Shown piece by piece: positions 26,790 to 38,608 of a stretch of 64,000 nt of DNA (positions are counted from its first letter, which is position 1; every line of letters begins with the position of its first letter). The stretch is from assembly GCF_027744825.2 (NCBI RefSeq), contig NC_071337.1, positions 10,541,031 through 10,605,030 on the forward strand, read 5' to 3'. Origin of the DNA: Synchiropus splendidus (Eukaryota; Chordata; Actinopteri; Syngnathiformes; Callionymidae). A program made the position numbers and the translations under genes. Under the pieces are notes generated by a model. That model ran no database searches, was not told where the DNA came from, and was given only the letters and a program-made list of their open reading frames with translations.

Positions 26790-27317
26790 CAGGGGTTCTT
26801 AACCTTTTTGATCTCCCAGAACAAATGGGCGCACGGCCCATTCAATATAGCTGATTCATAACTCTTGTGATCAACAACCGTATTGAATCTACTTACACAT
26901 AAACAAACCAAAACCTTGTGAAATGACATGAAACCATGTGATCATCGCAAAGATATTTATTGGTCATGGAAAACTCCAACTGGCAGCAGAACTGGGTGCA
27001 AGTCATATTCATCAAGTTTTCTAAAGAAAAAAAGAAGAAAAAAAAAAACTGTTGTGAAAATTGGAATAAGTGAATAAATATAAGACCATGTCTAAATATC
27101 AGAAAAGAAAAAAAAAAATTTTAGCGCCAAAGAAGACATAAGTATAAGCATAGGTGTAAATGAACCATAAAATGAACAGTTGGGGGAGATTTGCAGCTGT
27201 CAAGTCAATTCAGTGACTCACTACTGCCACCATATGTGGCTCATGTATAAAACTGAGTGTCTCGCAGGTGTAAAAAGGTGTAAAAATGGGCCCCGGCCCA
27301 ATGGTTAAGAATCACTG
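26790..27317. mobile_element. Non-autonomous hAT-like element, copy B, with perfect 8-bp target duplication
   Basis: Termini are caggggttcttaacc (left) and ggttaagaatcactg (right; reverse complement cagtgattcttaacc). The flanks are identical: gtttagat at 26782-26789 and at 27318-27325. Terminal CA/TG ends and an 8-bp duplication are diagnostic of the hAT superfamily. The 528-bp interior is non-coding and closely similar to copy A, which is longer. Confidence 0.88.
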
Positions 27318-30300
27318 GTTTAGATAATGTCTCTTAGACTGATGAGAAATGACTAACTGAAGCTCCTTCTTTTCATTTGCTTCTAGTGTTTGGTCTGTAT
27401 TGTTCTCATTTCTCGCCTATGGTGATTCTGCGTAGCACTTTAAACAAAACACCACGCAGCCCCATGATAAAGCGACCGAATCCTAATTTGCATTCACAAC
27501 TGATGTGGCAGTTCACAGCGAATCTCCCTCGGAGGGAAAAAGTAGCAGAATGTTAAAGCTGTGAAAATCCAAATGGAAGTGCCCGAGTTTATTATCCTGA
27601 TAACCTGGTGACGAGCCTTTCATTTGCTCTTTTTTCGGAAAGCTCTCCCCCTCTACAGACTGCTGTGGCATTTATAATCAGATTAAGTTTTATTCCACGG
27701 AATGCTACACCGCGAGGTAGAAAATTGGTTAAGGGTATGAAAAGATTATGCACCCGAGAGGTGTTCTCTATCTTCAGTTTGGTTCAAGACACTTTTATTT
27801 TTAGGTCACCAGCTCAGCTTTTTCCAAAATATGGTGAACTCAACCATAATCTGTGCACATCATGTGACCCTACAGAACGACTAAGGTGGAGTTAAACATG
27901 GAGGTTCCAAACCAACAACCTGAAGGAACAAAAACCAGCACAGACAGCGGTGGATCAGTTTCAGACAACAGACCTAAACAGAAAAGATGCTGGTTGAAAC
28001 ATTGGATGCAGTTCAGGAGCAGAGAACGCAGGACAGATTGGTCCGTAGAGAGACTGCACATCCCTCATGATCTGAAAACCTGATTGATATAAAGTGGTCA
28101 TCCGCTCATGAGTAAGAGCTGAGAGAGCTGAGATGTCCTCCGCCAGTCGAATCTCCAAAACACTTTCACCTCAATATACTGAGTGAAGAAATGACCACAT
28201 GAAGGACCCCATTTGCTGCAGGTCCTATTCTGCCAAAACGTCTTTTCAGCTCTGAAGATCTATGGAGCCATTGAAGCTTCCAGGCGGCTGGACACGACAA
28301 ATAAGCCCTCAGGAGTTTGTAGACGACATAAATACCGTGCAGCTGCTACAGAACATGAAGTTTGACATTAAAATAATCCCCTGAGGGCTGAATAGCGTGA
28401 GTTCATTTACAGCACTATGCAGGCATCACTTGCCATGCAGAGCATGGCAGAGCATGGAATTAAGCCTCGCTGATACTCAATTACAGCCGGACAAAAGCTG
28501 ACAAGACGGTGGGAAGAGGGGACGAGCAGGCCGCCGCCGCGCTGACACGAGGGACGCGGTGGAGCGTGCCACAGAGGTGACTGTTGCTAAGCCATTGAAA
28601 TGGATTTTGCATCAGGGTGGGATTTGTCTGACCACCTGTGTATGCATTAAATGTGAACGTATGAATCCATCATAGGCGATGATCCAATGTATCTAAAGTC
28701 CCATCAGGGATGACAAGGGTCCTGACTGCTGGATATTTGACTGTCTTTCTTCGACTTTTGCCCCTCACTTGCTTTTGAAGTGTAAACACATAAGTTGCTG
28801 CGGGGAGTTTCATTTCCACCGAAACATTCTCTCTGACACTCAAGAGCCTCAGAGCCACTTCTACTCGAAACATGAAAGTTGTCATAAAGTGTAGTTTTGC
28901 AACCATCATGTTGTCCCGATGGGGAGTAACTTGGACAAAACATGATGTCGGGTTCTCCATTGCAAGTGTATGATACGGCACAGAAGCCGTTTTCTGTTTT
29001 CTCCCATTGATTGCTTTACAGGACTAATGTAGTATAACTAAAGTATAGTACAACAACACTAATGGCGTCACATATTCATGACACAAATTGTGATTCAGTG
29101 ATATTGTTGGAGTTGAGACCAAGACCACACAGGGGGTAAGATCAAGACCGAATTGAATACTGAAGTCGTTTGGACACACATGTTTATTTCTCACCGCAAA
29201 ATAAACATAGCCATTTTTTCCAAATGAATCAAGAACTGAAATGCTTTCATTGAAATACTTTATTATTTGTTCTCTATTCACTTATGTATCGGTCATGTCT
29301 GCCACCCTTCATTGGTCTTGGTACATGGTCTAGAACACTAGCAACTGCATCCTGTAACACCTACTGTTCCAATATGAAGTAATTGAAATACAGTTGTTGA
29401 AATAATGGGTCATTTGGCAGTATTTTCTATGTAAAAGTATGTTCACACCAAAGGTGACCTGACAAAACTTTGCGCTTCTCACATCTGAGAGGTTCCTGCA
29501 GCAACTTACCCTGCCTCGCAAGTTTCAAGAAGCAGGTCAATTTTCTGGGGAGCAGCATAAATAGGCCTTAGAGGTCGATAGCGGCTGAATTGGACCTCTT
29601 CATATTCCATAGTGGTCTATCGAAAACGAAACTGTGTTGCAAAGACTATGTGCATTTTCCCACTCAGCAACCATCGCAGTAAAATCTGTGCTTTAAAAGG
29701 TTAACGTGCCGCAAAGTGTTGCCAGAGTTCAGCCTTTTTAACTTAACAATTTGATGTGACCATGACACAACAAACATGTTGCCGTCTCTGTCGCATGTAA
29801 TCGTGCCACTAAAGGACATGCACGTGACTTTTGACTTGTCCATGTGAAGTGAGAGGCAGGGGACGTCGCTTCGGCTACTACAATCTCAGTGTGGGTTTGA
29901 AAGAGGCAGGTTATGGCACATCAAAATCACCAAACAGACAGAGTCGAAGGTTTGCTTTAGCAGCACTTGAAGGTGAGATCCAAAGTCGGATCAAAAGTCG
30001 GATTTAAGGGTGCTCTGAGAATCCAGCTGCACTCCGTGCACCTGCTGGAGTGATGGGCGCTTCAAACGGAGCAAATCGAGAAGTTTCAACATAATTGCTT
30101 TAATGCAGCAGATGCAGATCCACTTTCTTTGTGTTGCATCATGCAAACATCGTGCACAAGAGGGAATCTCACTCCATCTGTAAAGTTAATGGGCAGCACG
30201 GACACGCTCACAGATAATGGGCAGGAAGAGTATTGCTTACAGATAATCATCTTCATGCCTAACTGGGGGCCAAATACATACGCAGTGACTCGACGTTGTA

Positions 30301-33284
30301 AGTGGAGGAGCCTTTATCGATTACCTATTTGTAGCTAATGAGCTTTTACACTCTCTCGTGTGCTTATAGACACACTGCTAAACCCAGGACTGAATGAGCT
30401 CTTTTATATTTACTTCTCTGCTTCTGGAGTCACGATGGTACTGTAAGGCAGCCTGAAGTCTTTAGATGCTGAAATAAGTTATGAACTATCGTACGCAGCA
30501 GGGGCCATTTAAGATACCACTATCAGTGCCGTTATTCATTTTGCAAAGGGAGAGAAAGTTTCCTGTCAAGTGAGATAAACGTCTTCCAGTAGTATACTTA
30601 CAAGCCATCAGGCAGTTAGATAGCAAAGCATAGCTCCCAGAGAGCTGGAGCTAGTTTTGTTTTGGTTGTCACAGGTGCACGTTTTTAAGAAAGTCCTCTA
30701 CAAAGTCAGCGCTGCCTCAGGTGGCCATTTCCAGGAATAATCACAATGTCACAAGATGATGCAGTGAGGTACTCTGTTCACTGAAAGACAGCTTGATCCA
30801 TGATTGCAACATACTACATGCTTCAAGGAAGCGTTGACATGCTTATCTTGAATCATGCGATGCCCGACAACCACTCACAAGTCAGTGAAGTGACAGCATG
30901 CCAGTTCACGACTGAAACGATGGCCAACAAATATCTTTTGACAGAACACTATAACAGTCATCAGTAGATGGCCAACAAAGTCGCTCAATGACAATGATAA
31001 ATCATGAAATATGAGATAAAGATGAGCATAGAAAAATACTCCTGAGAAGGCAGAAAGCTTTAATACCCCCCCCTTGCCTTTGGTACAGTACTGACATCCA
31101 CCCACAGAGACGACAATACTCATGGAGGTGTTCATTCTGGATTGACTGGGATCTGTCTTTTGAGTGAGCTAACAAACTGTTAACGCGCTGTCATGTGGAG
31201 CCTGCATAAAGGTGCCCATACCACTTGGCATCGCTTCGAGGCAGTGATATTTTATATCTTTCGTTGCACTAAACATATTAGGGAATTTGATGCTCTGATA
31301 GGCAATGATCAGGTGCACCTCCAAAACTGGACAAATAGGTGTCCGGACTAAGGCTTCAGCGGAAGCTGGAAGACAATGAATAAAAAATAAAAACAAAAAC
31401 AAAAACAAAAACGTAAAACACAGCAACATTAAAAGTATTACAAGTAACATCTACGTCCACCCTTAGTTACAACCAGCAGATGCTTTTAAAAAAAAATTTT
31501 ATTAAATGTCTGGCACCGCAGCACGTAGCAGCCCGACAACGTGTACGACAGTAACAGCAGCACAGTATCCCAGCATCTCACTCTCACACAGAGATCTACC
31601 ACTACAGTAGTACCTCTAACCCTTGCTTCAGCTATTTTGAATGGCATTCCACTTACGTCAACCTTCAACATTGCAACTTCAACTGAAAATATACTTGTTA
31701 TGCACCTGAAGCCATGCACTGAATTCTTGGACAAAAATGCTGCTATACTGCTTTTGATTCTGCCTGAGGATGCTGAGACCCCCCACCCCACACCCCCCGT
31801 CATGCTCCACCCCACCAGAGAGATAAGTCACTTCAAGCCATGACAAATTAAACCGTTTATCTTTCAATGTTAGTCCAAATCAATAAGCACTTGGTGCGGT
31901 GAAGAATCTGCAGCAGCATTACTATTAATACACTGCTCACGTCGCTTCACATTGTCTCTGAGTTGGTGTTGTTTTCCATTGGTGTTTGCAATGGGACAGA
32001 TGCAACGTCTCTTTCCAAGGTCAACGTTAGCGCATGGTTTCATTACAAACAATCCAAAGCACTTTTCGCGGCATCCATTGATTAAAAGCCATTCCTGTCA
32101 ATGCCCGAGCAGCGGCGTGTGCGTCGTGATCGTTCTGAAAACAAGGCCACTCAAGAAAAGTTCCCAGTGAGGAGACGAACGCTGTGGTGAATCAATATTT
32201 CAATTCAATTTTAAATGCTTCTGCATCTCCTCCGTCGAGGGAGTCGGTGTCAGTGTCAGCTCATGAATCAATCTGAACAAGAGAAAAGAGAACATTTTCT
32301 CCTTTTTCACCCCCCCAACTGCGGGGGTCCCCGGCTTGCAAGACGCCGGCAAACAACGCAGACGCGCCGATGAGACGAGTGAATAATAAAGTGGATGCAG
32401 TGAGGTGACATCTTATTTTAGTTTGAGTTATAGTCTTGCTCATCAGCAGTGACTGGGGGAGCTCTGAAGGCATTCAAGAGAATGAATGAGGCTTGAAGCT
32501 AAAATGTGAGCTCTTAAAAAGATGAATTTGAAAAAACATCCGCCGGGTCTTCCTCTCTCTGCTTCGGAGCCAGTACACAATTGTGTCTTGTGCACATGGC
32601 TGACTTGTATTAGCTACAAAAACGTAACTTTTGTCAGAGAAATACACGCGTCTCTATTAGCTTCACTTGTTTTCATTTTCTGGACACGCAAGTGGCTCAG
32701 CTGCTGAATATTTCCCCCTCTGATGGACTCCTCCAAGCAGGTCCCCATTTACTCCAGATCCCAGGTTCTGCTGGGCCTCTCGCACCTTCTGATGTCTTTA
32801 CATTTACGTTTCACAGAGAAATGTGTCCTTAAAAGTAGAACCCCCCTATTTCTCAGCATGTCTGGATGCCTGCTGGTCATCTCACTGGGGAGGCTGCATG
32901 TCATGAAGCATTCAAACATCCTTTTCAAAATATTGTCATGACTCCTAGGTTCGGTGAGAGACTGTTCGTTTGAATATAATTTCCCTCCACTGTTGCCTTC
33001 ATATGCAGCTGAAATGAAGATCAAATATAAAAAGATGTGTGGGCATCAATGCATCTCTAACAGAATAAAACACTAAACACCAATGACTAGACAAATTATA
33101 GAAGAATTACTGCTGATGACAAGTCAAAATATGGCTAAAGACACACATGAATGCCTTCAAAATATGACAAAACTAATAGTACATTTCAATGTAATTGAAA
33201 GAGATGAGAAAAATGTATACAAAACCATAGAAAACAAACAGCAGGAACAGAAAGTAACCAAGGAAAACGTGACATAATGCATGT
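27318..33284. other. Intergenic DNA, no gene seen
   Basis: No splice-supported exon. The ORF at 27886-28083 (basic, RSRERRTDW) and the one at 31541-31843 are unassigned. An (AAAAAC)n tract lies at about 31388-31412. The 29108-29160 stretch resembles that near 2000. Confidence 0.55.
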
Positions 33285-33940
33285 TTGCACTTGCACAAGA
33301 ATATGGCCAAAATAATTTGAACGATTATATTGATCAATATTTTTAACCACAATTATTTATCACAGTTTTTCATGATGCCACATAAAGGTTCTATATTGTT
33401 ATTTCTACACAACTTCCAATTCAAAATGAAACCGGTGCTAATGAATGAAAATTAAAAAAAAATGAAATACTGTATAAAAAAAAAATAAGTCAAGAGAACC
33501 ACCCAAGTACTAACAGAATAAACATGTTATAACAGAGTGAAATCAGGAAGTGCAACTCTAGCATACAGCGCTAGCATGACTGATAAGCATGTGAATTTGC
33601 TAGCATGAATGTGGCTAACGTGTCGCGAAGGTAGCGCAGGTGCGTTTGGTGCTCTTGTGGGTCAGAATTGTTATTTACTGCCTCCCAGCTGCCCTTCATT
33701 GAAACAGCAACTTTCTGACACTACTGCGTCCAATACACTGTCTTCAGACAGGGGGCGGGTCACAGGAGCCGCAGCGGCATATTTCTGTTTACTCCGGAAC
33801 TGTACTGCCACAAAGATCAGGTGGGCGAGAAGTTTGAAATTTGCTTGTGCCGTCTCAAACAATATCAATCGTAAAAATGCGAGTGGGAAATTGGGATTGC
33901 GATGTAACTGCGATTACTTCACACAAATAAAGGTGTAAGT
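33285..33940. mobile_element. Decayed hAT-like element (aatatggccaaaataat family)
   Basis: The left part reads agaatatggccaaaataat, then acgattatattgatcaata and ttatttatcacag; the right part has aatatcaatcgtaaaaatgc and gattgcgatgtaactgcg. These are the sub-terminal words of a well-known vertebrate repeat whose ends are inverted. The termini are too eroded for a target duplication. It has no intact ORF. Confidence 0.45.
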
Positions 33941-36900
33941 ACGAAACAGCAAATGTGATGAAAGACTTAAACTAGAGAAACGGAAAACATAGTTTCGCTA
34001 CATCACAAGAGCTCACCAGGAACCAACACGAGATTCAAACAAGGTCGTCTTCAAGCTGTCTCTCTCTCTCTGACTCTCCCTCACCTCAAAATACTTTATT
34101 CCTCAATAAATACCATTAAAAGCCATTTCCTGCCACAATGAAAGCTTCAGGCCGCTGCTGTCATCAGCTGAGGGTCATCTTCATCACCAGCTTTAGCAGC
34201 TTCAAAGTGATGCGTGAGCGTCTAAATCCCTTCTCCTGAGACTGATGCCGCGGATAGCCTCCTTTTTTTTCTGCGGCGTGTTTGCCTCCTCCATCATCTG
34301 ACTCATTCAGCTCTCCAATCTCAGGAGAAATTAGGGTAGTTAGGACGACGCACGTATTGTCACCCATCAGCAAGTGAGGAGAGGTGAGCACGTCTTACTT
34401 TCATCCAATTGCGGCGTCTTGCCAAATGGAATTCCTGCAGCGTTCTGACACATGCTTAATAGGACTGTGGGAGGTTTGGGGAGTTCCGTGGCAATAGCTA
34501 ATCTGCAGTGAAATGGAGCCAAACTCATCATCAGTACTGCGATAATGCCTTGACCCCATTTGCACCCGAGTGTTTTCAGTGATCCAACCACGGTCACATC
34601 TCTGGTGATGGCTGAAGTAATTGCGGCTGAGTGTTCTAAGATTGGAGCAAGATGAGATGTTTTTAATTCACTTCCTAAGGGGAGAAGAGAAAATGAGATC
34701 AGTCCCTAGAATTTGTCTTCGGCAGCTATACGCAGCATTGCAAAGCAAGAAGAGCGGGGCAGGTCACGTACCTGAGGGACGGACTCCCGCCCAAACATTT
34801 TACAAATGTCAAAATGACAACTCATGTTCAAGGAGAAAATCACACAATATTAAGGCGTATTAGTAACTAGAGTAGCCCTGCTATGCTTTTCCATGTGACA
34901 GCCATCCTCAATTCATTGTGACACCAACTAACATTTTCCCATGATGACACAGCAGTTCTGTTTTTATTTAAAAATAAGTGCTTCTGTGAATGGTATTTGT
35001 GATCTCTTGAAACCATAATGAAGTTACGGACACGACACTTTGCTCATTTTTGGAGATTTGGAGACATTAACAAAGTTATAACAAGCTAAACTTGTTATAA
35101 CTTTGAAATAAAAACATTCAGGCAAGAATAAAGGCAATCTAATCTAATCTTATCTGAAGACACTATTAGTATGAGAAAAAGCAGGGCTCCTCTCACTTGA
35201 AAGACAAAGTAAAATTAATTCAAAATTGTGAAATTAAAAAAAATATTTTAAATTTTAGTTATTTTTTTAATTTCATGCAATCCAAAGCAAAAATACAAGC
35301 AGAAAGAAAATATGCAGTATTCAAGTGTACAATGTTAAATATTTAGGACAAAAATGTTCAAAAACCAAAAGACTGCACATTCTTTACATACATCGGGTTA
35401 CACATGCATTGCAATACGTATAGTATCGTAAGGAAATACTGAGACTAATACAAATGCCTCATACTGGCCTCAACCTTCAAAAAAAAAAAAAAATCATTTA
35501 TCAATAACAAGAAACTCAAGAGTTGTTAAAGGCGTATCAATGATGCAACTTGGTGGCCATGAACTTTAACAATCACAATGTAAAACTGAAATTCTGAATG
35601 TGTTTCGTGGTTTCAAAATAAGAGTCAAATGCCTATACCGAGGGGCTAAATGCAGGCACTGTACTTCACTCATCACACGGACATCTGGTTATGGAGTACT
35701 GTATGTAATTCATTACATCTGGTACCTATTGTTTACAACGACAAGAATGTCCTTTGATGCGCACAAGTTTCCACTTCACCTACTCGGTGAAAAGTCCATG
35801 TTTCAGGCCAGTATAAACAAATCTGTCATTTCGACATTCGAGGACAACCATGCTCAAGTTTGTCTTTCACTTCCTTCATCACACCCGTTTTTTAACTTGA
35901 CATTCATGGTCTTGCACCATCTCAATCTGTGTATCCAAGTTACTGCTGACAATCTAGCCAGCAACACTCACCTCTCACTGGCCAAATAGCAACATCACAA
36001 TGCATAAATTAGAATTAGCCATTTTCATCAAAGGCACCTCTACACTTGCCTTCAAATTCTTGTCTCTCTTCATCCCACTATGAAAGTTGACCACAAAAAA
36101 CAATCAAGGAGGCCGTCGCCTGGTAGCCAGACGGCACTAAAGGATTGTCCACCAGTCACAAAACCACAGAAAGAAGGCAGGACTTTACTAACACCCCCTT
36201 ACACACCCAAGTGACCGGAAGGTTTGAATCCCACTGGCACTCTGGTGTGGCAACTCTTCCATGACCCTCAGAAGAAGTCTATGTGTTGAATAAACTGTAA
36301 CTGAGCTGATGAGTGACGTGTAATTTTCGCTCTAACATTTCGAGCGTTGACAAATATTTGTACAGCAGAATACACAATAATGTCTATCTACATGGGCTAC
36401 AGCTGGAAATTAAAACATGAGATTAGTGTTCTTAGGTGTGTTAATCTTTGGAGCCTGATGTTCTGGACCCACAGGGATTCACGGAGGATTAACACCCGCT
36501 ACGGGAACCTTCTCAGCTCTGAAGATCCATCTGATAAATCCAGCAGATCCACAAAGGCAACTCAGATGCGGGCTCACAGTTCAATCAATATTTTTCACCA
36601 ACGCTTGTGTCAGGGTCACGAACACCGCCTTAAAGAGACGACGGTCCAACATTGAGATGCATTGCACCGACTCTGAGCTTAAACTTGAATTTATTTGAAC
36701 GATATCAGATTGAATAAATGAATGTCATTTCAGTCACTCGTATGATAGCAGCTGCCTGCTGCGATGTTGGCACGGAGCTGGTGGGGTGAGATTCATGAGA
36801 GGATAAGGAAGGTAATTGCGATCACAGCCGCCTCACTCTGGTTTTTGAGTACGGGAGATTCTTCTATGTGAGAAGCTGTGGGGGCATCTGAAACAGGACG

Positions 36901-36951
36901 CACCTGAGCTCAAGTATGAGCTCCATGTCAAAGGCTGTGAATATTTATTTC
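33941..36951. other. Intergenic DNA with a perfect hairpin
   Basis: Arms caaagttataacaag (35071-35085) and cttgttataactttg (35091-35105) pair over 15 bp around the loop ctaaa. Just after it, aataaaggcaatctaatc with repeated tctaa units at about 35130-35155 looks like a LINE 3' tail. The segment 36105-36310 contains ggtttgaatccc, a tRNA B-box-like word, and may be a SINE relic. A 129-codon ORF at 35600-35989 is unassigned. Confidence 0.5.
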
Positions 36952-37669
36952 CAGTGGTACCTCGGTTCTCGACCACAATCCGTTCAGACGGCCGTTCGAG
37001 AAGTGATTTGTTCGAAATCGATTCGGTTTTTTTCCCATTACAATGAATGGAAAAAGAAACAATGCGTTCCAAGCCTTAAAATAGGCTTTTGTAGGAGTGA
37101 ATGTAGAGTGTCTGCTGCAGGTGCACTGTTCCTCTATGTGTGTGGCCGCTGCATGTGGGAGGGGTTGCCGAGTGAGTGACGTCTCTCCAGAAGTGAAGAG
37201 GTGCCCGGTGCGTGTCCAGCTCTGAATGTGCGCTTCTGTGCAGTTTGGCTGTGACAAAGTCATAAACCAAGTCAGGCTCTGTCCCAGACTCGCCTCATCC
37301 CTGTCCCAGCTCCAGCCCACAACAGGACATCAAACCCTGGAGTGTGCGCTCCAGCCTGGTGTGGAGAGAGAGCACCTCCCCTGTGACACTCGACCACGTT
37401 CCAGTGCGGAGACAGGAAAGGTTTTACACCTCAATATGCAGAGAAAACAGTCAGTAAATGTAGCTAACGGGTTACGTCTGCATGCAGGGGCTGCGTTATA
37501 CACAATAACAAAGCACATCGTGGGTCAGCTGATTGGTCCACACACGTTATGGTTTTTCCGGCTTTTTTTGGGGGCGTTCGAGTTCTGGATTTTTGTTCAA
37601 AATCCGAAGCAAAAAAATCTCAAATGTTTTGTTTGAAGTCCGGGACGTTCGAAAACTGAAGTACCACTG
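36952..37669. mobile_element. TIR element with cagtggtacctcgg ends
   Basis: The left end cagtggtacctcggttctcg and the right end gttcgaaaactgaagtacc followed by actg are inverted repeats with a few mismatches. The left sub-terminal block cattacaatgaatgg is typical of this fish repeat. The length is 718 bp. No convincing target duplication is visible (4 of 8 bases agree). The interior ORFs on both strands have no transposase features. Confidence 0.65.
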
Positions 37670-38398
37670 TATTTTATGAGATGTCTTTGTTTTCTGCTTT
37701 TAATAATAATAATTCAAATCTCTAAATAATGATAGAATTTTGAGGGGAAAATGAAATCCATTTGGGCATAAGGCTGTAATAAACAAACTGATAGTTATAT
37801 AGCAGATTCCGATAGCAATTAATTAAGACTGAGTCCTTCAAGAATCATAAGAATACAGATGCATAAATGATTTACAGCAGAGGTTGTGTGTATTTAGGAT
37901 GTTGTACTGTAAAATTGCATGTTATTTAGTGCTCAGTTGTATCCGAGTTGTTGAAAAGTCTGGGGTCTTAGGTTAAAAACTAGAAAAAAGAGCGAAAAAA
38001 CAAGCTTCTAACCACAAACAAGTCACCTGGCAGACTGTCACCGCATTTCTTTCTTATTTAAAAGTCCGTAGCAGAGGGGAGGTTTTGCAGGTTGATGCTC
38101 TTACAAGACCTGAACCTTTGACTTTGGGATCAGGAGGGAACTTACCACCCTGCTGTGCAGCATAAAAGCCTGGAGGATGAGAATGTTCAGCTGGAGTGTC
38201 GAAAAAAAAAAAAATCACTCAATGGCTCCTAATTTTAATTGAGGAACTACAAGAAGAATGTTTTTGTGTGACAAATTGCTCAAATGTAGCATATCAAAGC
38301 TGTTGCTACGTTTATATTACTGTAAAAACGTGGCCATATTTTACATTTTCCGTAAGTCAAAACAAAAAGTCTGCGAGCGTTATCAAGGCAATTGAGTT
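37670..38398. other. bet1 upstream region
   Basis: AT-rich spacer between the TIR element and the bet1 promoter motifs. A 13-nt A run lies near 38202-38214. No exon or repeat was recognised. Confidence 0.5.
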
Positions 38399-38406
38399 TG
38401 ACGTCA
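38399..38406. promoter_or_regulatory. Palindromic CRE (TGACGTCA) upstream of bet1
   Basis: A perfect 8-bp cAMP-response-element palindrome about 185 bp upstream of the bet1 ATG and 55 bp from the UPRE-like site. It could bind CREB/ATF or, with the neighbouring site, ER/Golgi-stress bZIP factors. Function is inferred from motif and position only. Confidence 0.4.
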
Positions 38407-38460
38407 CTGTCAATCGATGTGGTTTGGACTTCCTGGCCACCGTATGATGTCGTGGCATTT

Positions 38461-38468
38461 CCACGTCA
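38461..38468 (-). promoter_or_regulatory. UPRE/CREB3-type site (CCACGTCA) upstream of bet1
   Basis: CCACGTCA is the reverse complement of TGACGTGG, the core recognised by XBP1, ATF6 and CREB3-family factors. It lies about 120 bp upstream of the bet1 start codon. ER-to-Golgi trafficking genes are known targets of these factors, so the position makes sense, but an 8-bp match is weak on its own. Confidence 0.45.
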
Positions 38469-38589
38469 TCAGTCGCTTGGCTCTGATAACTCCACCTGAG
38501 CCACCGCCGTTATCTGGTCAATTTCCCGCGTCTACGACACATAAACGCGTGGATAGAAAACCTGTCAGTTTGGTCGTCATTGTGCCAAG

Positions 38590-38608
38590 ATGAGGCGCGG
38601 CGTTGTGG
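38590..38608 (+). CDS. bet1: bet1 coding exon 1
   Basis: This 19-nt coding segment encodes MRRGVV plus the first base of a Gly codon. It is followed directly by the donor gtgag. It is too short to be found by ORF length alone; it is supported by the MRR start shared with vertebrate BET1 and by phase agreement with exon 2. Confidence 0.9.

Noticed and set aside
36105..36310. A tRNA gene suggested by ggtttgaatccc
   Set aside because: No cloverleaf or correctly spaced A box; at best a SINE relic.
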